A stretch of DNA of 32,590 nucleotides from Burkholderia sp. lig30 (GCF_000687455.2 NZ_JGVW01000090.1:1-32590); one strand, 5' to 3'; shown: positions 1 to 11,725, counted from the first letter of the stretch. Program-made: numbers and translations. Notes: generated from the sequence alone by a model not told the origin.

Positions 1-259
1 ACTGGCCGCCGCGCGCGGCGCGCTCGCCGCGCCGCCCCTCCTCGCCGAATCCGACCCGGCGGCAAAGGCGCTCGGCTATCGCGCCAATGCCGCCACCGTC
101 GACACCAGCCACTTCCCGAAATACCAGGCCGGCCAGCGTTGCTCGAACTGCCGCTTCTACGGCGGCAGCGCGACCGATGCGGCCGCGTCGTGCCCGATGT
201 TCCCGGGCAAGGCGGTCGCGGGCGACGGCTGGTGCAATGTCTATGCAAAACGCGCCTGA
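1..259 (+). CDS. High-potential iron-sulfur protein (HiPIP), 3' part
   Basis: This is the last 85 codons of a gene that starts before the window (first full codon at base 2, stop TGA at 257-259). The product should be a small periplasmic electron carrier with one [4Fe-4S] cluster. The four cluster cysteines are visible in the family order: CSNC, then ASCPMFPG, then [10 protein letters not shown] at the very C-terminus. The Ala-rich start looks like the tail of a signal peptide, followed by [11 protein letters not shown], which is typical of the mature N-terminus. The last 23 bases overlap the start of the sigma factor gene downstream. Family assignment is firm; the electron partner is unknown. 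Confidence 0.85.
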   Translation, partial: LAAARGALAAPPLLAESDPAAKALGYRANAATVDTSHFPKYQAGQRCSNCRFYGGSATDAAASCPMFPGKAVAGDGWCNVYAKRA

Positions 260-2177
260 CCGCGTGCGCGGCACCGCATCGCGCCGCCGCGCGCAGGACC
301 GCGATGCCGCACCCGGCGTGACGCGCCGCGACGCGGCGGGCGCTTCCGCCGGCGGCACGCGCAGACGCCCGGCAGCGCCCTTGCCGGGCGCGGCCGCCTC
401 GACGCACGCGCTGCCGCCAGACGCCGCGTCGTCCGCCGACACCGGTGCCGTGCTGCACGCGCTGATCGCCCTCGGGCTCGCGCGCGGCTTCGTCACGCGC
501 GGCGACATCGCCGACATGCTGCCCGACGACGCGATCGACGAGGCGGGCATCGACGCGGCGACGGCGGCGCTCGGCGAACTCGGCATCGCGGTGCGGGACG
601 CCGCCGACGCGCCCGGCCCATGGTCACTCGACCGTCATTTCGCGAACAGCGACGCGCCGCACGCGCTGACGGACGGCCCCGCGTCGCTCGCCACCGTCGA
701 CCTGCTCGCCGGCCGCACGACCGATCCCGTCAGGCTCTACCTGCGCGAAATGGGCGCGACGCCGCTGCTCGATCGCGACGAGGAGATCGCGCTGGCGCGG
801 CAGATCGAACGCGGCCGCGCCGCATGCGTCGAAGCGCTGAGCGGACATCCCGCCGCGCTCGACGCGCTCGCGTCGATCAACCTCGAGATCAAGGAAGGCC
901 GGGCGGTCGCCACCGTCTATGTCACCGGATTCGTCGATGAGCCCGATGGAGCGTCTGGTTCCGGCCCTGCGGCTCCGGCGTCCGCTGCCGGATCTGCGGA
1001 CGCCGCGCCGGACGGCACGGGCGCAAGCGAAGCGCCCGGAGCGCCCGGAGCGCCCGGAGCAGCCGAAGCAGCCGGAGCAATCAGAGCAATCGACGCAATC
1101 GGCAAAACCGGCACGACCGGCGCAGCCCCGGACGGCACGGGCGACGCCGAAGCCGGCACCGACGCGGAAACCGAAGCCGGGCGCGATTGCCCGGCACGGC
1201 GCATGGCTGTCATCGAGCGGCTCGACCGTATCGGCGCATCGGCGTCCACGCTGCGCGACGCGCTGCAGTCGGACGGCCACGCATCGGACGGCTACCGGGC
1301 ATGCCGGCGCGAGATCGCGGCGCTGCTGCGCCAGATCCGCTTCTCCGCGCGCGCGGTCGAACGCATGAGCGAGCCGCTTCGACGATGCGCGGGCGACGCG
1401 CGCCCGCTCGAACGGCGCGTCGCCGCGCAGCTCGACGCGATCGAACGCGCGACGCAGCCGGCCAAACGAAAGCTGTTCCAGAGCAACCTTCGGCTGGTGG
1501 TGTCGATCGCCAAACGCTATCCCGATCGCGGCCTGCCCTTTCTCGACCTGATCCAGGAAGGGAACATCGGGCTGATGAAGGCCGTCGACCGCTACGACCA
1601 TCGGCGCGGCTTCAAATTCTCGACCTACGCGACCTGGTGGGTCCGTCAGGCGATCACGCATGCGATCGCCGATCAGGGCCGCACGATCCGCGTCCCCGCG
1701 CATACCGTGGACGCGATCAACAAGTTGTCGCGGATCGCGCTCGATCACGCGCATCGTAGCGGCAGCGCCGCGGCGCCGGGCGTGCTCGCAAAGCAGATGC
1801 GCGTGCCGGTCGACAAGGTGCGCGACCTGATGAACGTGGTCAAGGAACCGATTTCGACGGACGTGCCGGTGTCGGCGGAAGGCGACCTGACGCTGTGCGA
1901 CGTGGTGGCCGACATGGACACGCCGTCACCCGACGACGCGGCCAGCGCGAGGCAGCTGAGCGACGCCCTGGCCGCCGTCTTCGACCAGTTGCCGCGGCGC
2001 GAGGCGACGATCCTGCGGCTGCGGTACGGCATCGACTCGACCGACGCGCATTCGTTGCGCGACATCGGCCAGCAACTCAACCTGTCCGCGGAGCGGGTGC
2101 GGCAGATCGAGGCGGCGGCGCTCGAACGGATCAGGACGCTCGATCAGGTCCGCGATCTCAGGGTATTCATCGCGTGA
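237..2177 (+). CDS. RpoD-like sigma-70 family RNA polymerase sigma factor
   Basis: The product, 646 residues from ATG 237 (ATG 243 also possible), is a sigma factor directing RNA polymerase to -10/-35 promoters. Visible parts: a region 1.1-like segment (about residues 65-125), region 1.2 ([12 protein letters not shown], about 160), a long non-conserved insertion, region 2 ([33 protein letters not shown] in two pieces, about 413-450; -10 helix [11 protein letters not shown]), region 3, and region 4 with the -35 helix-turn-helix (SLRDIGQQL, about 606, to [13 protein letters not shown]). The insertion holds an Ala/Gly/Pro repeat instead of the acidic stretch of standard RpoD, so this is more likely a second, group 2-like paralogue than the housekeeping factor. 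An in-frame ATG at 87 exists, but codons 87-236 lie inside the HiPIP gene in another frame, so I start at 237. No strong ribosome site is seen; coupling to the overlapping gene is likely. Confidence 0.85.
   Translation: MSMQNAPDRVRGTASRRRAQDRDAAPGVTRRDAAGASAGGTRRRPAAPLPGAAASTHALPPDAASSADTGAVLHALIALGLARGFVTRGDIADMLPDDAIDEAGIDAATAALGELGIAVRDAADAPGPWSLDRHFANSDAPHALTDGPASLATVDLLAGRTTDPVRLYLREMGATPLLDRDEEIALARQIERGRAACVEALSGHPAALDALASINLEIKEGRAVATVYVTGFVDEPDGASGSGPAAPASAAGSADAAPDGTGASEAPGAPGAPGAAEAAGAIRAIDAIGKTGTTGAAPDGTGDAEAGTDAETEAGRDCPARRMAVIERLDRIGASASTLRDALQSDGHASDGYRACRREIAALLRQIRFSARAVERMSEPLRRCAGDARPLERRVAAQLDAIERATQPAKRKLFQSNLRLVVSIAKRYPDRGLPFLDLIQEGNIGLMKAVDRYDHRRGFKFSTYATWWVRQAITHAIADQGRTIRVPAHTVDAINKLSRIALDHAHRSGSAAAPGVLAKQMRVPVDKVRDLMNVVKEPISTDVPVSAEGDLTLCDVVADMDTPSPDDAASARQLSDALAAVFDQLPRREATILRLRYGIDSTDAHSLRDIGQQLNLSAERVRQIEAAALERIRTLDQVRDLRVFIA
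1031..1102 (+). repeat. 9-bp in-frame tandem repeat in sigma factor gene
   Basis: Eight consecutive 9-bp units decay from three perfect copies of AGCGCCCGG through AGCAGCCGR to AGCAATCRR/CGCAATCGG. They encode tripeptides of the form A-x-x ([24 protein letters not shown]) in the non-conserved region between sigma regions 1.2 and 2. A second repeated piece, GCCGGACGGCACGGGCG-like, flanks it near 1006 and 1130. Copy number could vary between strains without breaking the frame. Confidence 0.8.
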
Positions 2178-2520
2178 CGGCAGCAGCGCGCACGCGCATC
2201 GGTCGATGCGGCTCGCCCTCTGCCCAGTCGCGCCGCCGCCGGTTGTTGCGCCGTGGAACAGCCCCCTGCTGCAAGGTTGAGCACTTTCGCATGCTGTCAC
2301 GCAACACGCATCGCGCGGCACGCGGCCCGAATCCGGTCGCGTCCCCTGCTTGCGGCCCGGCGTGGCCTGCCGCCGGGCCTTCGCGGCCCGGCGCGCACGC
2401 CTCAAGCCGTTTCGCCACGGCACGCGCCTGCGCCGCGACGGCCGCGTCGTGCCTCGCGCTGGCATGCCTGTTGCTTTTGCCATGCCGCAGTCGTTTGGCA
2501 ACATATCAACGGAGACACTA
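2178..2520. other. Intergenic region between sigma factor gene and acs
   Basis: This 343-bp gap has no convincing coding sequence; reading frames crossing it run into the acs gene in wrong frames or lack a ribosome site. Its 3' end holds the sigma-54-like element at 2460-2475 and the acs ribosome site GGAGA at 2511-2515. No T-tailed terminator is seen after the sigma factor gene. Confidence 0.6.
2460..2475 (+). promoter_or_regulatory. Sigma-54 (RpoN) -24/-12 promoter candidate for acs
   Basis: TGGCATGCCTGTTGCT fits the RpoN consensus TGGCACG-N4-TTGCW with one mismatch, and the invariant GG and GC are exactly 10 bases apart. The predicted start of transcription is near 2486, about 35 bases before the GTG start of acs. 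No activator site was identified upstream. Confidence 0.55.
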
Positions 2521-4503
<1,983 letters not shown>

Positions 4504-4512
4504 CGCAGGACC

Positions 4513-4554
4513 GGATGCGGCATGCCGTGACGCCGGCCGCATCCTGACCGTTTT
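4513..4554 (+). terminator. Possible terminator after acs
   Basis: A perfect 9-bp stem (GGATGCGGC at 4513-4521 with GCCGCATCC at 4536-4544) encloses 14 bases and is followed six bases later by TTTT. The long loop and short T-run make it only a moderate candidate. Confidence 0.4.
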
Positions 4555-4656
4555 CCGGTCGCTCCGGCAGCACCGCGGAGCGACCCCTGCCGGCCACGCG
4601 GGACGACTCTCCACCGAATCGCCCCGCATGGCCCGGCAGGCAGCATCACCCTGCTT

Positions 4657-4687
4657 TTGACGCAGCTTCACATTGATTAGTTATACG
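4657..4687 (+). promoter_or_regulatory. Possible promoter of the first porin gene
   Basis: TTGACG at 4657-4662 is a good -35. TATACG at 4682-4687 is a fair -10, but the 19-base spacer is long. The stretch GATTAGTTATAC (4675-4686) overlaps the -10 and matches 10 of 12 bases of GACTAGTTATGC in the LysR-type box before pcaH, read in the direction of transcription. This could be shared regulation or chance. Confidence 0.3.
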
Positions 4688-4719
4688 AATTACAGCAGTC
4701 AACAACATGGAGACAGACA

Positions 4720-5790
4720 ATGAAGAGCAAGCGATTGTTGGGTTGTGCCGCGCTCGTCGGCGCGGCGGTCAGTACGAACAGTTTCGCGCAGAGCAGCATT
4801 ACGCTGTACGGGAATCTCGACAGCGCGCTGCTGTACACCAGCCGCACGCTGAACGCGGCGACCGGCCAGAACGCCGGGCATCAATTCTCGCTGACCGACA
4901 CCGGCATGACGCCGACGCAATTCGGGCTGACCGGCACCGAGGATCTGGGCGGCGGCCTCAAGGCGAGCTTCAAGCTCGAAAGCGGAGTCAGCGTCGCGAA
5001 CGGCGGGCTCAACGATTCGAACGGCAACTTCTTCGGCCGCCAGGCGTGGATCGCGCTTGACAGCGGCTATGGCCAGGTGAAGGCGGGCCTGCAATTCTCG
5101 CCGTTCTTTCTGGCCGTCTACGATTCGGACGCGCGCGGCTTCTCGCACTTCGGCAGCGGCCTCATCAACTACGTCGACAACGTTCTCGTCACCGGCCTGT
5201 TCAACTCGAATGCGATCTCGTACACGAGTCCGACGCTCGCGGGCCTGACCGGCAGCGTGATGTTCGCGTTCGGCGGCAAGGCGGGCGACTTTCAGGCGGG
5301 CCGCCAGTATTCCGCGAGCCTCAAGTACGAGAACGACGGCCTGATGGTCAACGCCGCGTTCTACGACGGCAATGCCGGCGGCACTGTGTCCACGCCGATC
5401 CCGAGCACGGTCGCGTTCGTCGGGCGCACGCTCGGCGCCGCGTATCGATTCGGCCCGGTCACCGCGAAGGCGGCGTTCACGAGCTACAAGGTCGCGGGCG
5501 GGTTCAGCAGCAATGTGTATGGCGGCGGCCTCGACTATCAGGCGACGCCGGCCGTCGACATCAACGGCGGGGTGTGGGTGACGAGCGACCGCAACGACAC
5601 GGCGAACCACTCGGTTCTCGCCGCGCTCGGCACGACCTACAGCCTGTCGAAGGCGACGTCCCTGTACGCGCAGGTCGCGCTGGTGAGCAACCACGGCGCG
5701 ATGAACACCGGGCTCGGGATCAACGACGCGCTGTACGGTGTCAGCGGCACGACCGTCGGCGCCAACGTCGGGATTCACCACACGTTCTAG
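4720..5790 (+). CDS. Outer membrane porin, Gram-negative OmpC-like family
   Basis: This is a 356-residue trimeric general or substrate-preferring porin of the beta-proteobacterial type. It has a signal peptide with likely cleavage after NSFA (residue 23), the family opening SSITLYGNLDSALLY, the segment LTGTEDLGGGLKASFKLESG, and a last strand ending in GANVGIHHTF with the terminal Phe used for outer membrane assembly. GGAGACA sits 7 bases before the ATG. It converges on pcaG, and with pcaHG next door it may admit aromatic acids, but that is inference from position. The substrate cannot be read from the sequence. Confidence 0.9.
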   Translation: MKSKRLLGCAALVGAAVSTNSFAQSSITLYGNLDSALLYTSRTLNAATGQNAGHQFSLTDTGMTPTQFGLTGTEDLGGGLKASFKLESGVSVANGGLNDSNGNFFGRQAWIALDSGYGQVKAGLQFSPFFLAVYDSDARGFSHFGSGLINYVDNVLVTGLFNSNAISYTSPTLAGLTGSVMFAFGGKAGDFQAGRQYSASLKYENDGLMVNAAFYDGNAGGTVSTPIPSTVAFVGRTLGAAYRFGPVTAKAAFTSYKVAGGFSSNVYGGGLDYQATPAVDINGGVWVTSDRNDTANHSVLAALGTTYSLSKATSLYAQVALVSNHGAMNTGLGINDALYGVSGTTVGANVGIHHTF

Positions 5791-5809
5791 CGGCAGGCGC
5801 CGCCATGCA

Positions 5810-5834
5810 GGACGGGGCCGTCACGGCCCCGTCC
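5810..5834. terminator. Bidirectional terminator-like hairpin
   Basis: A perfect 11-bp stem with a 3-base loop (GGACGGGGCCG, TCA, CGGCCCCGTCC) lies between the convergent porin and pcaG genes. It has no T-run on either side, so it may act as a Rho-dependent or mRNA-protecting structure. Confidence 0.5.
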
Positions 5835-5909
5835 CGAGACTTGCGCCGGCAACGGGCACGCGGGCGATCCGCGCGTTGCCCTGCCCGTTCCCGGCCTGCC
5901 CACACGGCG

Positions 5910-6604
5910 TCAGATATCGAAGAACACCGTCTCTTCGCCGCCGTCCGGCGTGTTCTGCAGGCGCACGTCGAACGTGTAGACCACTTCGCCGTTACGCTCC
6001 GAGCGCTGCGCGACCAGCGTCTTGCGGCGCACTTCCCATTCGATCCCGCCCAGCACGGGGTCGCGGCCGTTCGCGTCGGCTTCGTCGCTGAAGTACACGC
6101 GCGTGTGCAGACCCAGGTTGATGCCGCGTGCAAACAGCACCATGCAGATATGCGGCGCCTGCACCGAGCCGTTGCGGCCGGCGACCGAGCCCGGCTTGAC
6201 GGTTTCGAACTGGTAGACGCCGGTTTCGAAGTCGGCGCCGGTGCGGCCCCAACCCCGGAACGCCGGATCGAGCGGCTTGCCCTGGAGATCGGCGGGGTGC
6301 GCATACTGACCGTCCGCGTTGGCCTGCCAGATCTCGATCAGGACGTCCCGGACGAGCGTGCCGGTGCCGTCGAAGACGCGGCCTTCGAGCTTGATGCGCT
6401 CACCGCGCGTCGCCGCCGTGACCAGCGTGTTGCCGAATTCCTTCTCGTAGATGTCGAAGCCGGCCTGGCGCGGCGCTAGGCCGATGTGCACGTACGGGCC
6501 GCCGGTTTGCGAGGCAGTCTCGTTGAAGTGCGCGAAGGCCGGCGTCGTTGCGGGTGCGTTGACCGTGCTGGCTGCCGTCGGGGCGCGAAACGTCGTCGTG
6601 GTCA

Positions 6605-6605
<1 letters not shown>
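5910..6605 (-). CDS. pcaG: Protocatechuate 3,4-dioxygenase, alpha subunit
   Basis: This 231-residue subunit pairs with PcaH in the intradiol ring cleavage of protocatechuate to 3-carboxy-cis,cis-muconate, the entry to the beta-ketoadipate pathway. It has the intradiol core: GGPYVHIGLAP (35-45), VRDVLIEIWQANADGQY (85-101) and QAPHICMVLFARGINLGLHTR (149-169, in part). Alpha subunits do not supply the iron ligands, and the Tyr/His set is indeed incomplete here. A Thr/Ala-rich extension of about 25 residues precedes the usual start. Its ATG shares one base with the pcaH stop (TAATG), so the two are translationally coupled. Identification is firm. Confidence 0.95.
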
Positions 6606-7585
<980 letters not shown>

Positions 7586-7688
7586 CTACCGGCGAGAGGC
7601 CGGAGCTGTTGCGCCAGGCGCATCGGCACGGATCGGCCGTTGCGCCCGGCGGCGGTCGCCGCTCGCGCGCAACGGGTACGCGCGACAA

Positions 7689-8570
7689 CTACGAGGCCGC
7701 CGGCGCGCCCCGTTTCGACGCGGTGCGCGCCCCTGCCTTCTTCGTCCCTTCGGCCGGCTGGTCGCCCGGCGGCACCGCCGCCTTCGACGCCTGCCTGAAA
7801 TAAGGCGAGCTGAGCGTCGCCGCGCCCATGTCGGAAGCGGCTTCCAGCACCAGCGGCGCCAGTTCCTTGAGCCGCGCTTCCGGCAGGCGGCTCGTCGGCC
7901 CGGCCAGGCTCACGATCCCGACCACCTCGCCGGTGACGGGGTTGCGCACCGCCGCCGCGATCGACGTCATCCCCACCTCGTAGGTCTCGATCGCCACCCC
8001 GTAGCCGCGCTGGCGCGCGCCGTTCAGGTCCTTCAGGAACTGCTGGATCGTCTTCGGCGCGCGCGGCGCGTTGTGCGCCTTCGGCCCGAGCCCGCCCTGC
8101 TTCGACACGAGCTCGATCGCGCGCTCGTCAGGGAGCGACGACAGCCACGCCTGGCCGCTGGCCGTGCAATGCAGCGGCGGCTGGCTGCCCATGTCCGGAT
8201 CGTAGCGAAGCCCCGATTTCGCCCCCTGCGCCTTGCCGACGAACGTGATGTGGTCGTCCTCGACCACGCCGAGCCGCGCCAGCTCGCCCGACGCCTCGGC
8301 CAGCCGGTCGAGCACCGGCTGCGAAATGTCGAACATCCCGCTCGTCGACAGATAGATCAGCGCCAGCGAAACCAGCTTCAGCGCCAGCATGTATTCGCCA
8401 TGCTCCTCGTCCTGCCGCACGAAGCCCTCGTCGATCAGCATCGACAGCAGACGGTGTGTGCCGCTGCGCGGAATGTTCAGCGTGTCGGCAATCGTGGCCA
8501 GCGGCATCCGGCCGCCGTTCTTTGCCAACAGCTCCAGTACCGCGAGCGCACGTTCGAGATTCCCTGCCAT
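7689..8570 (-). CDS. IclR-family transcriptional regulator
   Basis: This 293-residue regulator has an N-terminal winged helix-turn-helix (about residues 1-70; LATIADTLNIPRSGTHRLLSMLIDEGFV in two pieces) and a C-terminal IclR effector domain (about 75-250) with HCTASGQAWLSSLP, GYGVAIETYEVGMTSIAAAV and VVGIVSLAGP. A Lys/Ala-rich tail of some 40 residues follows. The ATG is preceded by AGAAGG. It lies downstream of the aromatic transporter gene but has its own upstream region with an inverted repeat, so autoregulation is likely. It is the best local candidate to bind the TGGAAT-N3-ATTCCA boxes at 13546, 15649 and 23005. It might also act on pcaHG, as PcaU/PcaR-type IclR proteins do elsewhere. 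The effector is unknown. Confidence 0.88.
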   Translation of the reverse strand: MAGNLERALAVLELLAKNGGRMPLATIADTLNIPRSGTHRLLSMLIDEGFVRQDEEHGEYMLALKLVSLALIYLSTSGMFDISQPVLDRLAEASGELARLGVVEDDHITFVGKAQGAKSGLRYDPDMGSQPPLHCTASGQAWLSSLPDERAIELVSKQGGLGPKAHNAPRAPKTIQQFLKDLNGARQRGYGVAIETYEVGMTSIAAAVRNPVTGEVVGIVSLAGPTSRLPEARLKELAPLVLEAASDMGAATLSSPYFRQASKAAVPPGDQPAEGTKKAGARTASKRGAPAAS

Positions 8571-8611
8571 ATCGCCTTCTCATCCGGATTCCAATGGTCA
8601 AATGAGAACAC

Positions 8612-8628
8612 AATTCCACACTGGAATT
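8612..8628. promoter_or_regulatory. Inverted repeat (operator) upstream of the IclR gene
   Basis: AATTCCA-CAC-TGGAATT is a perfect 7-3-7 inverted repeat 42 bases before the IclR start. It uses the same half-site (TGGAAT/ATTCCA) as the boxes at 13546 and 23033, but with the halves in the opposite order. A further lone ATTCCA lies at 8589-8594. This is a likely autoregulatory site. Confidence 0.55.
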
Positions 8629-8728
8629 CAAGCGGGTTCATATTGCCGGGCGCGCCGCGTTGCGGCACGCCGGCGCGGGGAACGGCGCGCACGCCGCCCC
8701 CGCACCGCAAGTCGCGCGACGCGCGCGG

Positions 8729-10135
8729 TCAATGCCCGACGCCCACGCTCACCCGAGCGAACGCGCCGCGGTGGCGCGCGCCCTTCAGCAGCACCGCCAT
8801 GCCACCCACCGCCGCCGGCAGCGCGAGCGCCGCGAACACCTGGCCGAAGCTCCAGTTCGCATGGAGCATGGCCGCGCCGAGCATCGCGCCCGCAATGCCG
8901 CCGAAGCGCCCGACGCCGAGCATCCAGCTCGTCCCGGTCGCGCGCATCTCCGTCGGATAGGAACCGGCGGCGAGCGCGCAGAAGCCCGTGTTCGAGCCGT
9001 TCATGCAATACCCCATGCCGAACGCCAGCACGCAGATCATGCCGAACGGATGCGCCGACACCCCCATGTACCAGGCAAGCGCGCCGCCCGCGAGCACGGT
9101 CGCGCCGAGCGCGGCATGCGGATTGAAGCGGTCCATCTGCCAGCCGATCAGCACCGAGCCGACCGTGCCGCCCGCCTGGAACAGCGCGCCCACTACCGCT
9201 GCTTCGGCAAGCGAGAAGCCGAGGCCGCGGATCAGCGTCGGCAGCCAGCTACCCAGCAGGTAGACGGTCAGCAGGCCCGCGAAATAGCAGATCCACAGCA
9301 TCACCGTGCCGAACGCGTGCTCGCGCGACAGGATCGCGCGCACCGGGCTCTGCGCCGCGTGCGGCGCGTCGTCGGACACGAAGCGGGTCCGTTCGTCGGC
9401 GGCGCCGGGCTTCATGCGGTTCAGCACGCTCACGAGGCGCGCGCGCCGGCTTTCCTTGAGCGCGAGATAGCGCGCCGACTCCGGCAGCCACTTGAGCAGC
9501 ACCGGCACGTAGGCCACCGGCAGCACGCCGCCGAGCAGCAGCACCGACGGCCAGCCCCACGTCTGGATCAGCCATGCGCTGACGAAACCGCCGCCCGCCG
9601 CGCCGAACGTGAAGCCGCAGAACACCGCCGTCACCATCAGCGCGCGGCGATGCGGCGGCGCGTACTCGGCCATCAGCGTGGCCGCGTTCGGCATCGACGC
9701 GCCAAGGCCGATGCCCGTCAGGAAGCGCAGCACCGTCAGCGACACGACGCCGGTCGCGAACGCCGACGCGACGCTCCACAGGCCGAAGAACAGCACTGCG
9801 CAGACCATCACCGTCTTGCGGCCGAAGCGGTCGGACATCGGTCCGGCCGTGAGCGCGCCGAACGCAAGGCCGAGCAGCCCGCCGCTCATCACCGGGCCGA
9901 GCGCGTCGCGCGGAATCGCCCACGCGCTGGAAAGCGACGGCGCGATGAAGCCGATCATCACCGTGTCGAGACCGTCGAGCATCACGATCAGCATGCACAG
10001 CAGCAGCACGAGCCACTGGAAGCGGCCGATCGGCTGCGTATCGAGAAATTGCCGGACGTCGAGCGTGCGCTCGCGGCGCGCGGCGTCGTCCCGGGAGGGG
10101 TGTGTCGACGGGTGGGCCGTCTGCGAAATTGCCAT
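8729..10135 (-). CDS. MFS transporter, aromatic acid:H+ symporter (AAHS) type
   Basis: This 468-residue, 12-helix major facilitator probably imports a benzoate-like or hydroaromatic acid with protons. The family marks are DGLDTVMIGFIAPSL in the first membrane segment (the acidic Asp motif of PcaK/BenK-type carriers) and GPMSDRFGRKTVMV in the loop between segments 2 and 3. The segment MRATGTSWMLGVGRFGGIAG near the C-terminus is also typical. The ATG 10135 has GGAGACA 5 bases upstream. It is the last gene of the run that starts with the flavoprotein at 13469, and lies 158 bases before the IclR gene. The substrate cannot be assigned; protocatechuate, 4-hydroxybenzoate or shikimate-like acids fit the context. 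Confidence 0.88.
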   Translation of the reverse strand: MAISQTAHPSTHPSRDDAARRERTLDVRQFLDTQPIGRFQWLVLLLCMLIVMLDGLDTVMIGFIAPSLSSAWAIPRDALGPVMSGGLLGLAFGALTAGPMSDRFGRKTVMVCAVLFFGLWSVASAFATGVVSLTVLRFLTGIGLGASMPNAATLMAEYAPPHRRALMVTAVFCGFTFGAAGGGFVSAWLIQTWGWPSVLLLGGVLPVAYVPVLLKWLPESARYLALKESRRARLVSVLNRMKPGAADERTRFVSDDAPHAAQSPVRAILSREHAFGTVMLWICYFAGLLTVYLLGSWLPTLIRGLGFSLAEAAVVGALFQAGGTVGSVLIGWQMDRFNPHAALGATVLAGGALAWYMGVSAHPFGMICVLAFGMGYCMNGSNTGFCALAAGSYPTEMRATGTSWMLGVGRFGGIAGAMLGAAMLHANWSFGQVFAALALPAAVGGMAVLLKGARHRGAFARVSVGVGH

Positions 10136-10235
10136 GTCTGTCTCCAAAACTTTGTTCTAGGCGCCCGATCCGCCGGCCTTTGCGGCTCTGGTCGCGGATC
10201 GGGCGGGTGGCGTCGCCGACACCTGTCGGCGCGCG

Positions 10236-11069
10236 TCAGGCCGGCACGGCCGCCGCCTCGATCACCGCAAGCGTCGCGTCGCGCAGGCGGCGCGCGCGCG
10301 CCACGGCCGGGGTGGTCTTCGCCCATCGCTCGGTCGGCACCTCGACGCTCACCGGCAGGTGCGCGGGCAGCGCGCGCAGGATGCCCGTCAGGTCGAGCCC
10401 GCCCTCGCCCGGCACCCTGCGCTCGCAACGCGCCTGGAACAGCAGCGTGTCGAGATCGCCGGGGCGCTCGGCGGGCGCGTCGCAGAACTGCACGTAGCCG
10501 AAGTATTCGCGCGGCAGCGCGCGCAGCGTGTCGAGCGACGAACCGGCGCGGTCGAAGTGGATCGGATCGACGATCAGCCCCGTGTTGCCGCGCCCGCTCG
10601 CCTTCACGATGCGCGCGCCGGCCACGATGTCCTTCACGTCGGTCCACGGCATCGGCTCGATCGAAGGGGACAGGCCCAGCGGCTGTGCGATATCGCACAG
10701 CCGGCCGAGGTTGTCGATGGTGCGCGCCTCGTCGGGATCGTTGCCCGCCACGAGCACGTAGCGCGCGCCGAGCGCCGCCGCCGTTTCGAGCATCGGCGCA
10801 TACGCCGTCACGTCGGTGTCGGGCTTCAACCGCACGATCTCGACGTCGAGCACGCGCATGCCGGTGTCCTTCAGGATCGCCAGCGTTTCGCGCTTCAGCG
10901 CCGTGTCGCCGACGATCTCGTGCCGCACCTCGGTGTCGGTGGCGGGCAACAGGCGCAGGCCGACGTAGTCGTAGCCCGCATCGACGGCGCACTGCACCAT
11001 CTGCGGCGGGCTCAGTTCGAGCACGGTCAGCGCCGACAGCGACAGCGCGCGGGATTGGGGTTGGGTCAT
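10236..11069 (-). CDS. Sugar phosphate isomerase/epimerase-like TIM barrel; candidate 3-dehydroshikimate dehydratase
   Basis: This 277-residue protein belongs to the xylose isomerase-like TIM-barrel (AP endonuclease 2) superfamily. Probable metal ligands of the fold are seen at Glu138 (SIEPMPW), Asp168 and His171 (LIVDPIHFD), Asp197 or Gln194 (YVQFCDAP) and Glu243 (VSVEVPTE); the RRVPGEG segment (217-223) is the usual phosphate/substrate loop. Known members include IolE, hydroxypyruvate isomerases and the AsbF/QuiC dehydratases that turn 3-dehydroshikimate into protocatechuate. Beside an AroE-like gene and pcaHG, the last role is attractive, but family membership alone does not prove it. AAGGAGA precedes the ATG. 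The gene sits between the NIPSNAP and transporter genes in one operon. Confidence 0.8.
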   Translation of the reverse strand: MTQPQSRALSLSALTVLELSPPQMVQCAVDAGYDYVGLRLLPATDTEVRHEIVGDTALKRETLAILKDTGMRVLDVEIVRLKPDTDVTAYAPMLETAAALGARYVLVAGNDPDEARTIDNLGRLCDIAQPLGLSPSIEPMPWTDVKDIVAGARIVKASGRGNTGLIVDPIHFDRAGSSLDTLRALPREYFGYVQFCDAPAERPGDLDTLLFQARCERRVPGEGGLDLTGILRALPAHLPVSVEVPTERWAKTTPAVARARRLRDATLAVIEAAAVPA

Positions 11070-11113
11070 GTCGTCTCCTTGATCGTTGTCGTGCGGCGCG
11101 CGGGTCGGCGCGC

Positions 11114-11725
11114 TCAGCGCAGCGGCGAGAACGGCGCAGGCACGCAGATGGTCGATTCCATCGTCGTGAGGTGCGCGGGCCCGCCCTTCGGCGGCCAGAT
11201 GCCGTCCTTGACCGCCTCGGCTCGGATGCGCGAGCGCTCGTCCACGCTCGCATACGGCCAGATGTTCAGGAAGCGCGGCACGTCACCGTCGAGCGCATAC
11301 ATCGCGCCGACCAGCGGCGAACGCTTGGTGCGCGCCGGCACGGCCTGCTCCCACACGTCGATGGTGTGCTGCAGGCTGCCGAGCTTCGTGCCGTAGACGC
11401 GCATCTCGTAGATGCCGCCGTGCACGGCCGGCTCGATGGGCGGCAGGAACGGGAACAGCGCGTAGCTGGCCGTCTTCACGTCGTCGATGAACTCGCCGCA
11501 TCCGAACGGGTTGCCTTCGAGCAGCATGCGCTTGCGCTCCGCGACGAGCGCCGCTTCCGATTCGTAGCCGCGCAGCACGAGCACCTGCCCGAGCGTGCCG
11601 ATATCCGAATACCAGCAGCCGAGCAGCTTGCCGCCCTGCGGATCGCCGCTTGCCTGGATGCCTTCGAAGACCTGCGCGTTCGCGCCGATCTTCACCGTGA
11701 GCGTCACCACGTCATACAGTGTCAT
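11114..11725 (-). CDS. NIPSNAP family protein, tandem domain
   Basis: This 203-residue protein is built of two NIPSNAP-type (dimeric alpha/beta barrel-like) repeats: residues about 1-95 (LYDVVTLTVKIG, LVLRGYESEAALVAERKRML) and about 103-200 (GGIYEMRVYGTKLGSLQHTI, PRFLNIWPYASVDERSRIRA). The biochemical role of NIPSNAP proteins in bacteria is poorly known. No signal peptide or metal motif is evident. Its ATG (11725) lies 14 bases inside the upstream flavoprotein gene, so the two are coupled. GAGGAAA precedes it. The same pairing with a KstD-like gene recurs at 26684-28773, which suggests a joint function. Confidence 0.75.
   Translation of the reverse strand: MTLYDVVTLTVKIGANAQVFEGIQASGDPQGGKLLGCWYSDIGTLGQVLVLRGYESEAALVAERKRMLLEGNPFGCGEFIDDVKTASYALFPFLPPIEPAVHGGIYEMRVYGTKLGSLQHTIDVWEQAVPARTKRSPLVGAMYALDGDVPRFLNIWPYASVDERSRIRAEAVKDGIWPPKGGPAHLTTMESTICVPAPFSPLR

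Noticed and set aside
87..236. N-terminal extension of the sigma factor from ATG 87
   Set aside because: These codons lie in another frame of the HiPIP gene, give an Arg/Ala/Ser/Pro-rich sequence unlike any sigma factor, and have no ribosome site.
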